Assembly (NCBI GenBank): GCA_018136815.1
Contig: CM030934.1
Coordinates: forward strand, 4,909,587-4,973,586
Source: Isochrysis galbana
Taxonomy: Eukaryota > Haptophyta > Isochrysidales > Isochrysidaceae
Reading direction: 5' to 3'
DNA: 64,000 nt
The translations under genes and the position numbers were made by a program. The notes under the pieces are model-generated. The model saw only the letters and a program-made list of their open reading frames with translations, was not told where the DNA came from and made no database searches. Below, one piece after another: positions 1-10,500 of this stretch; the stretch's first letter is position 1, and each line of letters opens with the position of its first letter.

Positions 1-59
1 TCGAACACGACCGGGCGCGCTGCCGGCGCTTTCATGTTCACCCACGTGGACAGAATGGA

Positions 60-232
60 TCACCAGGTGAGGCGTTTACGTTTGCGGTTTGTTCGCTGGA
101 GGGCCTTGGTAAGGTGTTCCACACCGGTACCGTCTAGCGGCGTCTTGCCGTCTAGCGTGTATTCGTCCGCTAGCGGGTATTCGAGTTTCTTATTTGATTT
201 GTATCCTTTCCCCCATTGTGCCGGCGGGGAGG
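60..232 (-). pseudogene. Fragment of LINE ORF near the RT C-terminal side
   Basis: Read on the minus strand this stretch encodes GYKSNKKLEYPLADEYT, which matches the 30.85-30.95 kb part of LINE copy B (GYKGPKHMEYPVADEYA) at both DNA and protein level. That part lies between the reverse transcriptase and the C-terminal zinc-finger region. The match stops near 232, where the non-autonomous repeat starts in the opposite sense, so this is a rearranged or inverted junction rather than a gene. Beyond the fragment nothing can be assigned in bases 1-59. Confidence 0.6.
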
Positions 233-234
233 CG

Positions 235-690
235 TCCAAGTTCGCGGGGGCGCTGGGGAGGCCAGGGCCCAGCCCCCGCCTCCTCTGCTCCCTGAGCTGG
301 CCTCTAGGAGCCTCCAAGGGTCGCCAGGGGCAGCTGCAGGCCTGTCGCAGGCGCGCCATGCGCCATCGCGCGTGCCGCAGGCTGCAGGAGAGGGGAGAGA
401 GAGCGCGGAGAAGGGAGGGGAGCTCCGCCCACCGAAAAATAGGTAAGTCCCGCACCTGTTTATAGGATAAGTCGGGACTGTGACTGTGAGGACTGAGGCC
501 GCCGCCAGCCCGGTAGGCGCAGGAGGAAGGGGGGAACGGATCACCGGCCGTGGGGGGGGGGGGGGGCATTGGACCATATCTAAGCCCTTCACCTCGATCC
601 CCCTAGTAGTGCACGGGGGGAGCCGTCTGATGGCGGGGGGAGAAGGGCCGGGGGAGTGGGGGTGTAGAAAGAAAGTGTCCTGCGCTTGCC
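235..690 (+). repeat. Non-autonomous LINE-derived repeat (family N), partial copy
   Basis: The sequence matches, segment by segment, the copies at 32.0-32.7, 37.8-39.9, 54.8-55.3 and 60.8-61.1 kb. Shared landmarks are the CTGAGCTGGCCTC block near 290, a nested inverted repeat at 446-479 (AGTCCCG ... CGGGACT enclosing CCTGTTTATAGG), a C/G homopolymer near 553-566 and the GGGGGAGTGGGGGTGTAGA block near 650. The 5' hairpin end of the family is missing; the LINE fragment at 60-232 sits in its place. Confidence 0.75.
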
Positions 691-1580
691 AGGAGCACAC
701 TACACGGGCTCATCGGGAGAACGGGGGAGGCCAATGACGGGCATGGATGAATAGATAACGTGAGCCCATAATCACAGTTCGGACCGAAATGCACAGTACT
801 ATAAATCCCCCATATGGGGACCCGAAAGTGCCCCACACACCACACATCCACCCCCCATATATATGCAGGACATCCTACGCCGCCACTCGCAGACACTAGC
901 CTCTACCGACACCGTTGAGCAGGGAGGGGAGGCCTCTGATGGATCGCAGCCGCCTCGATCGGTTGAGGTCGACACGAGTGAGGACGTCGTTGACGCTGTC
1001 GAACGTCTCTAGGGCGCCCACTACGTCGACATCGGCGAGGAAGACGACCCTCCGTAGGGTTTGTAAAGGGCACGCCACGGCGCCCCCTGGAGTTTTTTTC
1101 TTGGGCATTGCGCCACAATCAAAAATTGCAGTCCCACTCTTATCAATACTTAAAAAGCCCCTGTTTGACCGCCCTAACGATACTCCGAATGATAGTTGTA
1201 AGAACTCAGATTGCGTCAACGCAAGGGCTCTCGCAGCCGTCGGCGATGACGAGCACACGCATAATGCAGTACTGTGCAAGAAAGAATAGTGTGTAACCAG
1301 ATCAAGGTTGGTTTGGTCTTCTGCGAGCCGAACCAACCTGATCACTCGTATTCGTAATCACTCGAGGGACATGCTCATGCTCCTTGACTGCCGCAAGATG
1401 TCGGGTATCACATGTCGAGGACAAGAAGCAATAAAAAGAGGTGCACATGGGAAGGTAGGCGTAGCGGCTGGGCCAGTCAACGGTGGCGGAATATAGAGAT
1501 GCGCATAGCGCACACGGAAAAATGAGGCCTTGCTAAATCACGGCATTGCCAGTTGGCCCAGAATGATGTGACGATTATGA
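691..1580. other. Intergenic, no supported gene
   Basis: This is the 3' flank of the giant vWA-fimbrin gene, which ends at 1581 on the minus strand. Overlapping frames of 120-150 codons exist on both strands at 896-1345, but they overlap antisense, have no recognisable domain and no consistent codon bias. I see no gene, tandem repeat or RNA gene here. Confidence 0.6.
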
Positions 1581-4500
1581 TCAAATACGAAGCGCGTGGG
1601 CTCGCTCAATCGTTGCCTCACGGGGCGAGACAGGCGTGTGTCTTGTGGGAGAGCCGGGGGTTCGGGGCGACTCAATCTCCAGGCGGGGTGACGGTTTGAA
1701 CGGCGCGCCACCACGGGGCGTAGAGGCAGGCGGTATTCCGGGGGGTTTCGCCACCGGCGGAGCCTTGGGAAGAGACGACGGATCAAACCCAAGATTGCGA
1801 ACGTGAAGCGTAGGCGAGTGTATTGGCTTGTCTACATCGCCGTCAGTCGCCCGAAACGAGACGCGCTGTTGTACTGGTTCGTTGGCGCCAAGGCGCAGCT
1901 TGAAGCCAGTGTGGCTCGGCTCTTGACACGCCGATGCCTTTGAGCGGCCAGGTAACGGGAGCATGTTAGCGATTGAGCTGAAAAAGTCCACTATCCGCTG
2001 GCGCGGCGTCGTCGGCGGCGGGGGCACGGGTGGTGGAGGCGGCTTCAGCGGCCCTGAGCGGATGGTACTCTCCTCCTCGAGCTCACACTTGATATCCTTT
2101 CGCATGACGTCAAGGAACTTGTTAGGGTTGTTGGAGCGGGTGATCGATTTGGAACGCGGCGAGCCGATGCCGGATGCGGCAGAGAGAATCGAGGCCACAG
2201 AAGAACTGCGCCGGCTAAAGCGCTCTGATGCCTTCGCCGCCTCGAGCTGCGCCTTAGATTTCGCTACCTGCTTGAGGACGTCACTTTTCGTGGTGGTCTT
2301 GTTTTTGAAGGCGACAGCCATCACAGCAGCCATCATGGAGAGCATCAGCTTGGGCCGCGCCTCAATGATGTCGTGCCAACCGCAGAAGACCCGTGCGCCC
2401 ATCTTGTGGGAAGTGGATATGGCTAACTTGGCGTTGAGCTGCTGGTCGTGAGGCGTGAAGCCCGGCTTGATGTTCGCCTGATCGAGCGCCTCGGGTGCGA
2501 CCGCAGCCATTAACCGGAGGAGGAACACGCCCGATTTGATCTCAGGATCTCCAAAGCGAGTAAGCTGAATGTCACACCCGCTGGCCGCCACCTGGGCGTT
2601 GGCCCAAGCAAGGACGTGAGCCTGATCCATGTCGAGATCGGCGATGAAATTCATGAAGTCCATCCGCATAAGCTGCCACCAAATGGCGAGCGTGAGCTTC
2701 GGCGAGCCTGCCGCAATGTCTGAGCCTGCGATACCCACCAGTTTGCAGCCGAGAGTGCGAGCCACCTGCACCGCGTAATTGCAGTTGGCGATCTTTACAT
2801 AGTTGTTCTTGGGTGTGCCCTCCACTTTGGACCAGTCGACGCACCCAGGCTTGAGCTTCTCCATCACCTTGAGGAGGACAACCCCTGAGGTGGAGTCGTG
2901 GTACAGATCCTTCATGTTGAGCTTCAGCCCAAGCGATGCCGCCCAATGACGGAAGACGCGCTCCTCAGCCGCATCTTCCGTGCCCTCGAGTGGGATCTCG
3001 ACGGCATCAGCGTTGTCGTCCGGAGCTCCACCCGGGAATGCATCGACCACGGACGCAATGAATGCTTGCTGCATCCGCTGGCGCGGCTCCGTGAGATCGG
3101 TTGGCACAATGGAAAATATCCTCTGCCCAGCGGCGTTGTGTGCATGGCTGAGAACCTGCCTTGCGCGCTCTTCCGGTGTACTAGTCCAGAAGGACTTGGG
3201 TAAACCCTCGCCCGCCTCGTTCGACAGAAGAGGCAGCGTGGGCAGCACGGCCTGATTTAATGGCATACCCAAGCCGGACGCCTTCGAGTCGAATTTGGCA
3301 GATTCGGCACCATCTAGCGGTTGAGGAACGACCGGCACAGTAGGCAGGTTGCTGAGATTGGTCTGTCCCATCGGATCGTTGATGAGTGCTTGTTGGTGGA
3401 AGGCGATGGTGCTACTGCCGTCGCCGCCAGCAGCGTTAGCGTTGGCGGCATGGCCTGGCGCAGCGCCGTTGTTGAAGAGGAGCGGATTGTTGCTAGCCAT
3501 GCTATTGCCACTTGCAATAGCGCCTAAACCAACGCCGCACGCGCCGTCAGGAGCGGAGGAAGCGCAGCTTCTGGCACTAGAGTTCACGGGCAGCATGCTA
3601 TTGCTAGCCATAATGCCGTGGGCCTGCGCATTGCCAGCTTCGTCGTCAACGGGCTGCGGCACGAACGGGGTGGTTGCTGTTGGCAGAATGCCGCCGTGGC
3701 CCATGGGATCCAAGGTGAGCGATTTGTTACCAGTCGGAGCGCCTCCTAAACCATAATTTGAGCCATCTGCACTATACGCGGATCCTTCCGGGGCCAAGCC
3801 GGTGTTGAACATCAGCGGATTGTTGTTATTCAGGTTGCTACTGGCTGATGCGCTGCTCAAGCCGATGCCTGCACCGTCCAAAGTGACACTGGCGCCGCCT
3901 GGACCCGCCCCATTGTTGAAGACTAGAGGGTTGTTGCTAGTGATATTACTATGGGCCGACGAGCTGCCAGGGCTACCGACAGCGGTGCCGTCCGGATTGA
4001 ATGCTACGCCCGGGCCCATCCCTTTGAGCATCATAAGAGGATTGTTGCCGGTGGCCGTACCGTCGGAGCCTGTCTCCCCAGTGCCGCCCGTCGGCTGTGC
4101 CAAAAACGGGCTTGTGGACGCTGGGATGATGCCGCCATGAGCTAGGGTAATCCGAGCAATCCCATGGCCGTTCGTTGGGTTGCTCCCAATCGTAGCGCCG
4201 CCGATGTCCTCGGGTGCAAATGCCCCAGAGCTACCGGGTTGTCCAGAAGTAGTGAGTAAATCATTCGAGATCATTGAGCAATTGGCCGGCTGACTTGGAC
4301 CCGCCGAGCCGCAAGTCGCTTGGGGGGCAGACGCACCAGCCGTGTAGGGCTGACTCGAGACAGCAAGCGGGCTGCTGTGGATCATGTTGCTGCCCGCAGC
4401 GTTGGTCGGATCAGCGGCACCACCTGCGCCAATCGGTGCAGACAATTCCGCTAGATCCGGTTTGCCGGAGAGGCCGAGGGGGCTATTGGACACCATCTTG

Positions 4501-7500
4501 CTGTTCGCGTCAGTCGGGCCACCCGGATTCGATGAAGCAGTTTGGGGCGTGAAGGTACTCGTGGGAGCGAGGTTGATTCCGCCATGAAGAGGGTTGATCA
4601 AGAGGTTGCTGCCTGACGACGGGCTGCCGCTGCTAGGTCCAAAGGGCACACCCTGCGGGGTGTATGCTCCGCTCGGCCCGGCACCATTGCTGAAGGGCAA
4701 ATGGCTGGCGTTGGCGCCAGTAATGCTTGTGGGTGTACCCACGCCTCCTTCAACCGGTTGCGAATCGATGGGCACATGCGCAAGTTGATGCAGCGCCATT
4801 GCGATAGGCACGGTCAAATCGCCCTCGAGCTTTTCGTCGATCTTAAGATCTGAAGGGAGCTGGCGTCTATCTTGCGGGTGCTGCTCAAGGTAGTTCTCGA
4901 CTTGTTTGTTGAGATAACGGGCAAGCAGTGCTTCAACGGGCACTTGCGACGGCTTTTCTCCGTTTTCAAGAAGGGCCTTCAGCTCCGGATGCGTCATAAC
5001 ATTAATCTTGGACAACAAACCGTGTTGGACTATGTTCCAAGTCTGATTAAGCGCAACTTGCTTGTTGTCCGGCGCGTACAGCAATTGGGTCTCGTGTATA
5101 TGCGGCACTGCCTTCCCGATAGAAGCAGCAGCATTCACGAGCAACGTGTTGTTTTGTAGCATCGCCAGAGGTGATAGGACTTCGCCGGGCGCGGCCTTAT
5201 TCAAAGCGCGTAGATCGAGCACATCGGGGTCAATCTTCGCAAGCGCCCGGCTGAGGAGCTGCCCTTCGCCGATCTTGTCAAGCACTTCGTCGCTCCACGG
5301 ATTGAGTGGCGCCGGCAGAATATCGGCCTCGTGCTGAAGCAGCTCGTTCAAGTGGTTGACAATATTGGCCTGCTCTTGCGCGCCGAAGAATTCGCCCTTG
5401 GGCACTTCGGCCACGGGTAGGCGTTCTGGTGGTACCTCGAAGACTGTAGGCTCAACGGGCGACGCCATCGTCTCCACAAATGCACTTCTCGTCTCGACCG
5501 GTCCGGTGTCCTCAGGAACAGGGTCAGCAACTTTCGGCTCCGGTGACATGCCCTTGGGGTCGGGGAAGTTCGCAGTCGTGCCGACTTCAGCCGTTTTGTT
5601 GACATTGACCTGGCGCACGAAGAAGAGCGCCAGCGAGGCCATCGGCAACAGAAGCATAGCAAGCGGCAGGATGTCACCAGAGTGAAACGCAGAGATGGTG
5701 ACGCCGTTGGTCGAAGGCAAGAAGCCCGGGGGGATGATGCAGTAGACCTCCGTGGTGTTCAGATTAGCGTTGGTATAGTTGACGCAAAGAGCGCCCGGCG
5801 CTCCTGGGGGCCACATCGGCGGCACTGGCGGCGGCGTGGGCGCGGGAGAAGGCGGAGGCAGAAAGGGAGACGGTGATGATGGCGGCGGCGGCAGCGGCGG
5901 CGGCAGCGGCGGCGGAGGGTTGGGTTGTGGTTCAAATGGTAGTGGCGATGCAGGGGGTGGCAAAGATGGCGGTGGCGGCGGAGGTGGAAGGGACGGAGCA
6001 GGTGGTGACGGAGTAGGTGGCGGTGACCGTGGCGGCGGCGCCGGAGCCTGCTGCACGACTGGCGGCGGGGGCGGCGGCGGCAAAGGAGCGGGAGGGGATG
6101 GCCTTGGCGAGGATGGCGGCGGCGCCCAAGGCGGCGGCGTCGAGGGTCTTGGGGCGCGTGGCGGCGGCGACGAAGGCCTGGGCGGCGGCAAGGCTGGTGG
6201 GGGAGGCGAAGGGGGTGGCGGTGGCGGCGGTGAAGGTGGCAGCAGCGGGGGTGACGAAGGTGATAGAGGCGGGGGGGGAGGCGGCGAGAGAGGCGGTGGC
6301 GGCGGCGGTAGTGGTGGCGGCTGCGCAGGACCGGGAGACCGCGGTGGCAGCGGAGACGGAGGTGGGAGTGGCGATGGGGGCGGAGGAGAAGGCCGGGGAG
6401 ACTCCGGACCCGGCGACTTTGGAGGAGGAGGAGGTGGTGGTGGTGGTGGCGGCGGTGACGGGGACGGCGGCGAGAATGGCGACGGTGGCGGGGCCGACGG
6501 CGGCGGCAATGATGGCGGCGGCAACGATGGTGGCAGGGGCGAAGGTGGCGGTGGCGACGGCGGCGGAGGTGCAGTTGGGTCAGGTGATCGTGGCGGTGGT
6601 GGAAGAGACGGCGGCGGAGGTGAAGGCGGCGGCGGCGGCGACGGGGATGGAGGCGGAAGCAAGGGAGAGGGCGACAGCGGTGGGGGAGGAGAAGGAGGTG
6701 GCGGCGGCGATGGCGGAGGCGGAGGCCGCAATGGTGATGGTGGTTGTGGCGGTGGTGGTGATGGCGAAGGCAAAGAAGGAGGCGGAGGACTTGGTGGAGG
6801 TGGAGGCGCTGGAGCTGGGCTTGGGGGCGGACTTGTCGGTGGTGGTGCTAAGGGGGAAGCTGATGGCGGTGGTGGCGATGGCCGTGGAAGCGGAAGGGTT
6901 GGGGACGGAGGCGGAGGTCTGGGCGGGGGTGGGCGCGGCGGCGGCGGCGACGGAGGTGGCGTCGGCGGCGGCGGCGATGGCGGGGGCGAAGTGGGTGGTG
7001 GCAGCGGGGGTGGTGGAGATGGCGGGGATGGAGGCGGGGGTGATGGCGGAGGTGCTGCCGGCCCGGGCGATCTCGGAGGCGGTGGTGAAGGCGTCGGAGG
7101 CGGCGGAGAAGGCGACGGAGGCGGTGGTGAGGGCGGAGGAGGAGGCTGACTCGGGGACGGAGGCGGTGGGCTGGGCGGCGGTGGGCGCGGCGGCGGCGGC
7201 GACGGTGGTGGCGTCGGCGGCGGCGGCGATGGCGGGGGCGAAGTGGGTGGTGGCAGCGGGGGTGGAGGAGATGGCGGGGATGGAGGCGGGGGTGTTGGCG
7301 GAGGTGCTGCCGGCCCGGGCGATCTCGGAGGCGGTGGTGAAGGCGTCGGAGGCGGCGGAGAAGGCGACGGAGGCGGTGGTGAGGGCGGAGGAGGAGGCTG
7401 ACTCGGGGACGGAGGCGGAGGGCTGGGCGGCGGTGGGCGCGGCGGCGGCGGCGACGGAGGTGGCGTCGGCGGCGGCGGCGATGGCGGGGGCGAAGTGGGT

Positions 7501-10500
7501 GGTGGCAGCGGGGGTGGAGGAGATGGCGGGGATGGAGGCGGGGGTGATGGCGGAGGTGCTGCCGGCCCAGGCGATCTGGGAGGCGGTGGTGAAGGCGTCG
7601 GAGGCGGCGGAGAAGGCGACGGAGGCGGTGGTGAGGGCGGAGGAGGAGGCTGACTCGGGGACGGAGGCGGTGGGCTGGGCGGCGGCGGGCGCGGCGGCGG
7701 CGGCGACGGAGGTGGCGTCGGCGGCGGCGGCGATGGCGGGGGCGAAGTGGGTGGTGGCAGCGGGGGTGGTGGAGATGGCGGGGATGGAGGCGGGGGTGTT
7801 GGCGGAGGTGCTTCCGGCCCGGGCGATCTCGGAGGCGGTGGTGAAGGCGTCGGAGGCGGCGGAGAAGGCGACGGAGGCGGTGGTGAGGGCGGAGGAGGAG
7901 GCTGACTCGGGGACGGAGGCGGTGGGCTGGGCGGCGGTGGGCGCGGCGGCGGCGGCGACGGTGGTGGCGTCGGCGGCGGCGGCGATGGCGGGGGCGAAGT
8001 GGGTGGTGGCAGCGGGGGTGGAGGAGATGGCGGGGATGGAGGCGGGGGTGTTGGCGGAGGTGCTGCCGGCCCGGGCGATCTAGGAGGCGGTGGTGAAGGC
8101 GTAGGAGGCGGCGGAGAAGGCGACGGAGGCGGTGGTGAGGGCGGAGGAGGAGGCTGACTCGGGGACGGAGGCGGTGGGCTGGGCGGCGGTGGGTGCGGCG
8201 GCGGCGGCGACGGAGGTGGCGTCGGCGGCGGCGGCGATGGCGGGGGCGAAGTGGGTGGTGGCAGCGGGGGTGGAGGAGATGGCGGGGATGGAGGCGGGGG
8301 TGATGGCGGAGGTGCTGCCGGCCCGGGCGATCTGGGAGGCGGTGGTGAAGGCGTCGGAGGCGGCGGAGAAGGCGACGGAGGCGGTGGTGAGGGCGGAGGA
8401 GGAGGCTGACTCGGGGACGGAGGCGGTGGGCTGGGCGGCGGCGGGCGCGGCGGCGGCGGCGACGGTGGTGGCGTCGGCGGCGGCGGCGATGGCGGGGGCG
8501 AAGTGGGTGGTGGCAGCGGGGGTGGTGGAGATGGCGGGGATGGAGGCGGGGGTGATGGCGGAGGTGCTGCCGGCCCGGGCGATCTCGGAGGCGGTGGTGA
8601 AGGCGTCGGAGGCGGCGGAGAAGGCGACGGAGGCGGTGGTGAGGGCGGAGGAGGAGGCTGACTCGGGAACGGAGGCGGTGGGCTGGGCGGCGGCGGGCGC
8701 GGCGGCGGCGGCGACGGAGGTGGCGTCGGCGGCGGCGGCGATGGCGGGGGCGAAGTGGGTGGTGGCAGCGGGGGTGGTGGAGATGGCGGGGATGGAGGCG
8801 GGGGTGATGGCGGAGGTGCTTCCGGCCCGGGCGATCTGGGAGGCGGTGGTGAAGGCGTCGGAGGCGGCGGAGAAGGCGACGGAGGCGGTGGTGAGGGCGG
8901 AGGAGGAGGCTGACTCGGGGACGGAGGCGGTGGGCTTGGAGGGGGCGAGTTGGGCGGCGGCGGCGACGGAGGTGGCATCGGCGGCGGCGGCGATGGCGGG
9001 GGCGAAGTGGGTGGTGGCAGCGGGGGTGGTGGAGATGGCGGGGATGGAGGCGGGGGTGATGGCGGAGGTGCTTCCGGCCCAGGCGATCTCGGAGGCGGTG
9101 GTGAAGGCGTCGGAGGCGGCGGAGAAGGCGACGGAGGCGGTGGTGAGGGCGGAGGAGGAGGCTGGCTCGGGGACGGAGGCGGAGGGCTGGGCGGCGGTGG
9201 GCGCGGCGGCGGCGGCGACGGAGGTGGCGTCGGCGGCGGCGGCGATGGCGGGGGCGAAGTGGGTGGTGGCAGCGGGGGTGGAGGAGATGGCGGGGATGGA
9301 GGCGGGGGTGATGGCGGAGGTGCTTCCGGCCCGGGCGATCTGGGAGGCGGTGGTGAAGGCGTCGGAGGCGGCGGAGAAGGCGACGGAGGCGGTGGTGAGG
9401 GCGGAGGAGGAGGCTGACTCGGGGACGGAGGCGGAGGGCTGGGCGGCGGTGGGCGCGGCGGCGGCGGCGACGGAGGTGGCGTCGGCGGCGGCGGCGATGG
9501 CGGGGGCGAAGTGGGTGGTGGCAGCGGGGGTGGAGGAGATGGCGGGGATGGAGGCGGGGGTGATGGCGGAGGTGCTTCCGGCCCGGGCGATCTGGGAGGC
9601 GGTGGTGAAGGCGTCGGAGGCGGCGGAGAAGGCGACGGAGGCGGTGGTGAGGGCGGAGGAGGAGGCTGACTCGGGGACGGAGGCGGTGGGCTTGGAGGGG
9701 GCGAGTTGGGCGGCGGGGGCGACGGAGGTGGCGTTGGTGGAGGCCGCAATGGTGGCGGCGGAGAGGGTGCCGGTGAAGAGGGCGAGGGCGGGGGAGGACT
9801 TGGAGGCGGTGGTGAAGGTTGTGGAGAGGAAGGGGGAGGTGGAGAAGGCGGCGGTGGAGGACGGTTGGGGGACGGCGGCGGGGGAATCGGCGGCGGCGAA
9901 TTGGGAGGAGGTGCGTCGGGAGGTGGTGGTGACGGCGGTGGCTGAGATGGTGGCGATGGAGGTGGAGTGGAGGGCGGGGGAGGTGGAGGCGGAGGGGAAG
10001 GCGATGGCGGAGGTGGCGACGGTGGCGGTGGCGATGGTGCTGGTGGTGAAGGGGGGGGGGGGGGGGGCATATTTGGCGACGGAGGTGGTGGGCTCGGTGA
10101 CGGGGGTGGTGGTGAAGGCGGGGGTGGGCTCGGCGACGGTGATGGTGGTGGCGGTGACGGTAGGGGCGGTGATGGCGATGGTGGGGGCAGCGACGGCGAC
10201 GGTGGTGGTGGAGACGGCGATGGCGGGGGTGGAGACGGTGGCGGTGGCAGGTTGGGTGGCGGTGGAGTCGGTGGAGGAGGAGAAGGAGGCGGTGGCGGCG
10301 GTACCGACGGCGGCGCGGGCGATGGGGGTGGTAGCTGTGGTGATGGCGGTGGCGGAGAAGGAGATGGCGGGGGGGTGGACGGTGGTGGCAGAGATGGTGG
10401 TGGAGATGAGGGGGGCGGTGGCGACGGGGATGGTGGTGGTGATGGTGATGGCGGAGGCGGGGAAGGTGGTGGCGAAGATGGCGGTGGGGGAGATGGCGGT

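Noticed and set aside
896-1345. 149-codon minus frame and 124-codon plus frame downstream of the giant gene
   Set aside because: They overlap antisense, have no domain, and no codon preference distinguishes them.
6892-9740. Regular repeats considered as a CRISPR or satellite array
   Set aside because: The units are 252 bases, contiguous and coding, with no spacers.
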